Shown here in pieces: positions 62,713-64,000 of a stretch of DNA of 64,000 nt. Made by a program: the position numbers and the translations under genes. Under the pieces are notes generated by a model. That model did no database searches. It worked only from the letters and a program-made list of their open reading frames with translations, and was not told where the DNA came from. The DNA lies in the NCBI GenBank assembly GCA_937124585.1, contig CAKZKT010000146.1, positions 1 through 64,000 on the forward strand. Reading direction: 5' to 3'. Numbering within the stretch: position 1 is the first letter of the stretch; each line of letters begins with the position of its first letter. The stretch is from an uncultured Anaerolineae bacterium. GTDB taxonomy: Bacteria > Chloroflexota > Anaerolineae > CG2-30-64-16.

Positions 62713-64000
62713 ATGCCACAGAACGTTCATCGCGGCTATCTGTTCGTGCTCGTCTTCAGCGCGGGCTTCACCACTCTCGGCGTCGAGCTGAGCGCGGCGC
62801 GGCTGCTCGATCCATGGTTCGGCAATTCCCTGATCGTATGGGCCAGTCTGATCGGGCTGATCCTGCTCTATCTGGCGCTGGGTTATGCGCTGGGCGGCGC
62901 CATTGCCGACCGCTCGCCTCGCCTCATCACGCTGCTGCGCCTGGCCGGCGTCGGCGCGCTCGGCGTCGGCCTGATCCCGACTGTCAGTCGGCCCGTGTTG
63001 CCGCTCGCCAGCCAGGGGATCGCCGACCTGAACGCCGGGCTGCTAGCGGGCAGTATGGCCGCCATGCTGATCCTCTTCGCCGCGCCGGTGACGCTGCTCG
63101 GCTGCATCAGTCCGTTCGCGGTGCGGCTGGCGCTCCAGGACGTAGCCGGCAGCGGCAAGGTGGCCGGTCGCCTCTATGCCGTCTCGACGGCCGGCAGCAT
63201 TCTGGGCGCGTTCCTGCCTGTGCTGCTGCTCATTCCGAATCTCGGCACGCGGCGCACCTTCGCGGTGCTGGCCGGCAGCCTGTTGCTGGTCGTGCTGGCC
63301 GGTCTGCTGCGTCTGGGCCGGCGTCGCGAGGCGTTGTTTGCTGTGCTGGCGCTTGCACTGATCATTTTTTTCGGCTGGCGACCGCTCGGCCCGCTCAAAC
63401 CGGTCGCCGGGCTGGTCTACGAGGTCGAGTCGGCGCATAATTATATTCAGGTGCTCGATTTCGGCACAGAACGACAGCTGCGGCTGAACGAAGGGGAGGG
63501 GATCCATTCGGTCTATCGGCCAGGAGGCGGCTTGGCCGATGGGATCTGGGACTATTTTTTGATCGCGCCGGCGTTCAACCCGGCGCCATACGGCCCGGAG
63601 CGCGTGCGCCGCGTCTACATCGGCGGCCTGGCGGCCGGCACGGTTGCCAAATTGCTCACCGCAGCCTATGGCTCCATTGCCATTGACGGTGTGGAGCTTG
63701 ACCCGACCATCATCACGGTGGGGCGAGCGTGGTTCGCGATGACGGAACCGAACGTGAACGCGGTGGCCGGAGATGCGCGCCGGTGGCTGCAAATGGGCCA
63801 ATCAGCAAACGGGCCGAGCGGAGGCAGGGGCAGTGCGCCTTATGACCTCATCGTGGTAGATGCCTACCGGGCGCCGTATATTCCGTTTCATCTGACCACG
63901 GTGGAGTTTTTTGCCCTGGCGCACGCGCGGCTGGCCGAGGATGGGGTGGTGGCGGTGAATGTGGGACGGACGCACAGCGACTATAGCCTGGTGCACGCCA
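62713..64000 (+). CDS. Membrane-anchored spermidine-synthase-like protein (cut by window end)
   Basis: About 429 codons are visible and the frame runs off the right edge. The first 220 residues are a multi-helix membrane domain resembling the MFS-like N-terminus fused to polyamine-synthase-like domains. The soluble part begins near NYIQVLDFG and includes IGGLAAGTVAKLL (SAM-binding-like GGG motif degenerate), GVELDPTIITVGRAWF and YDLIVVDAY, as in spermidine synthases. The fusion type is known as fused MFS/spermidine synthase. Activity on putrescine is not assured. It is divergent from the TVP38 gene and probably leaderless. Confidence 0.85.
   Translation, partial: MPQNVHRGYLFVLVFSAGFTTLGVELSAARLLDPWFGNSLIVWASLIGLILLYLALGYALGGAIADRSPRLITLLRLAGVGALGVGLIPTVSRPVLPLASQGIADLNAGLLAGSMAAMLILFAAPVTLLGCISPFAVRLALQDVAGSGKVAGRLYAVSTAGSILGAFLPVLLLIPNLGTRRTFAVLAGSLLLVVLAGLLRLGRRREALFAVLALALIIFFGWRPLGPLKPVAGLVYEVESAHNYIQVLDFGTERQLRLNEGEGIHSVYRPGGGLADGIWDYFLIAPAFNPAPYGPERVRRVYIGGLAAGTVAKLLTAAYGSIAIDGVELDPTIITVGRAWFAMTEPNVNAVAGDARRWLQMGQSANGPSGGRGSAPYDLIVVDAYRAPYIPFHLTTVEFFALAHARLAEDGVVAVNVGRTHSDYSLVHA

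Overview
The window is about 64 kb of high-GC bacterial chromosome, densely packed with genes on both strands. I see no rRNA, tRNA, CRISPR array, prophage or insertion sequence. The gene content suggests a member of the Chloroflexota (Anaerolineae-like). The main hints are T-box leaders on a trp gene and on pheS, a TrpB2-type tryptophan synthase beta chain, lipoprotein HtrA proteases with Thr/Pro-rich linkers, a nucleotidyltransferase-phosphomutase fusion, a RarA-methyltransferase fusion and a DUF4332 protein. This assignment is an inference from gene content only; no marker gene was compared.

Layout. 1-4.2 kb: Trp T-box, trpB2, a small zinc-binding protein, a membrane HEXXH protein and tpiA. 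4.3-8.4 kb: the pheS-pheT operon (minus strand) behind a Phe T-box with a clear sigma-70-type promoter. 8.4-12.4 kb: a RarA-methyltransferase fusion, an NAD-dependent epimerase and a zincin. 12.4-18 kb: a sialidase-like protein, then an intergenic region holding a 26-bp palindrome built of two consensus DnaA boxes, then a plus-strand run of two EEP-family hydrolases, a TPMT-like methyltransferase, a HIT protein and recF. 18-23.4 kb: two Hsp20 genes, then tyrosine phenol-lyase, mltG and a membrane glycosyltransferase-like protein (minus). 23.5-27 kb: a sugar isomerase-like protein, a threonine-synthase-like enzyme and an alkaline-phosphatase-superfamily phosphodiesterase.

27.1-31.7 kb: the most system-like locus, a compact run of a NUDIX hydrolase, two DUF488 proteins and a RecQ helicase with an extra N-terminal domain. 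31.7-38 kb: a methyltransferase, an aminotransferase, a PNPOx-like protein, an EamA transporter, a molybdopterin oxidoreductase, a Gfo/Idh oxidoreductase and a DUF1638 protein, all on the minus strand. 38.3-40.9 kb: a polar amino-acid ABC transporter, with a long hairpin between the binding-protein and permease genes. 41-43.4 kb: rubrerythrin, a hydrogenase-maturation-type protease, a DRTGG protein and a CBS-ATPase, which resemble hydrogenase accessory genes although no hydrogenase is in view. 43.4-52.7 kb: polysaccharide deacetylase, a double-ACT protein, HyuA-like, MATE, PfkB kinase, a GH39-like hydrolase and HtrA. 52.9-57.6 kb: a second HtrA, dnaK, a Flp/TadE-like pilin-type protein and DUF4332. 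57.6-64 kb: phosphoglucomutase, the nucleotidyltransferase-mutase fusion, a TVP38 protein and a spermidine-synthase-like membrane protein cut by the window end.

A family of 34-37-nt hairpins built on the word GTGCCAGGCAC occurs four times between genes (2.9, 18.0, 38.0 and 54.2 kb). Three genes (8728, 23588, 62713) have a -10-like hexamer 6-7 nt upstream of ATG and no Shine-Dalgarno sequence, which suggests leaderless transcripts. All assignments come from reading the sequence and from remembered family features; no database search was run.
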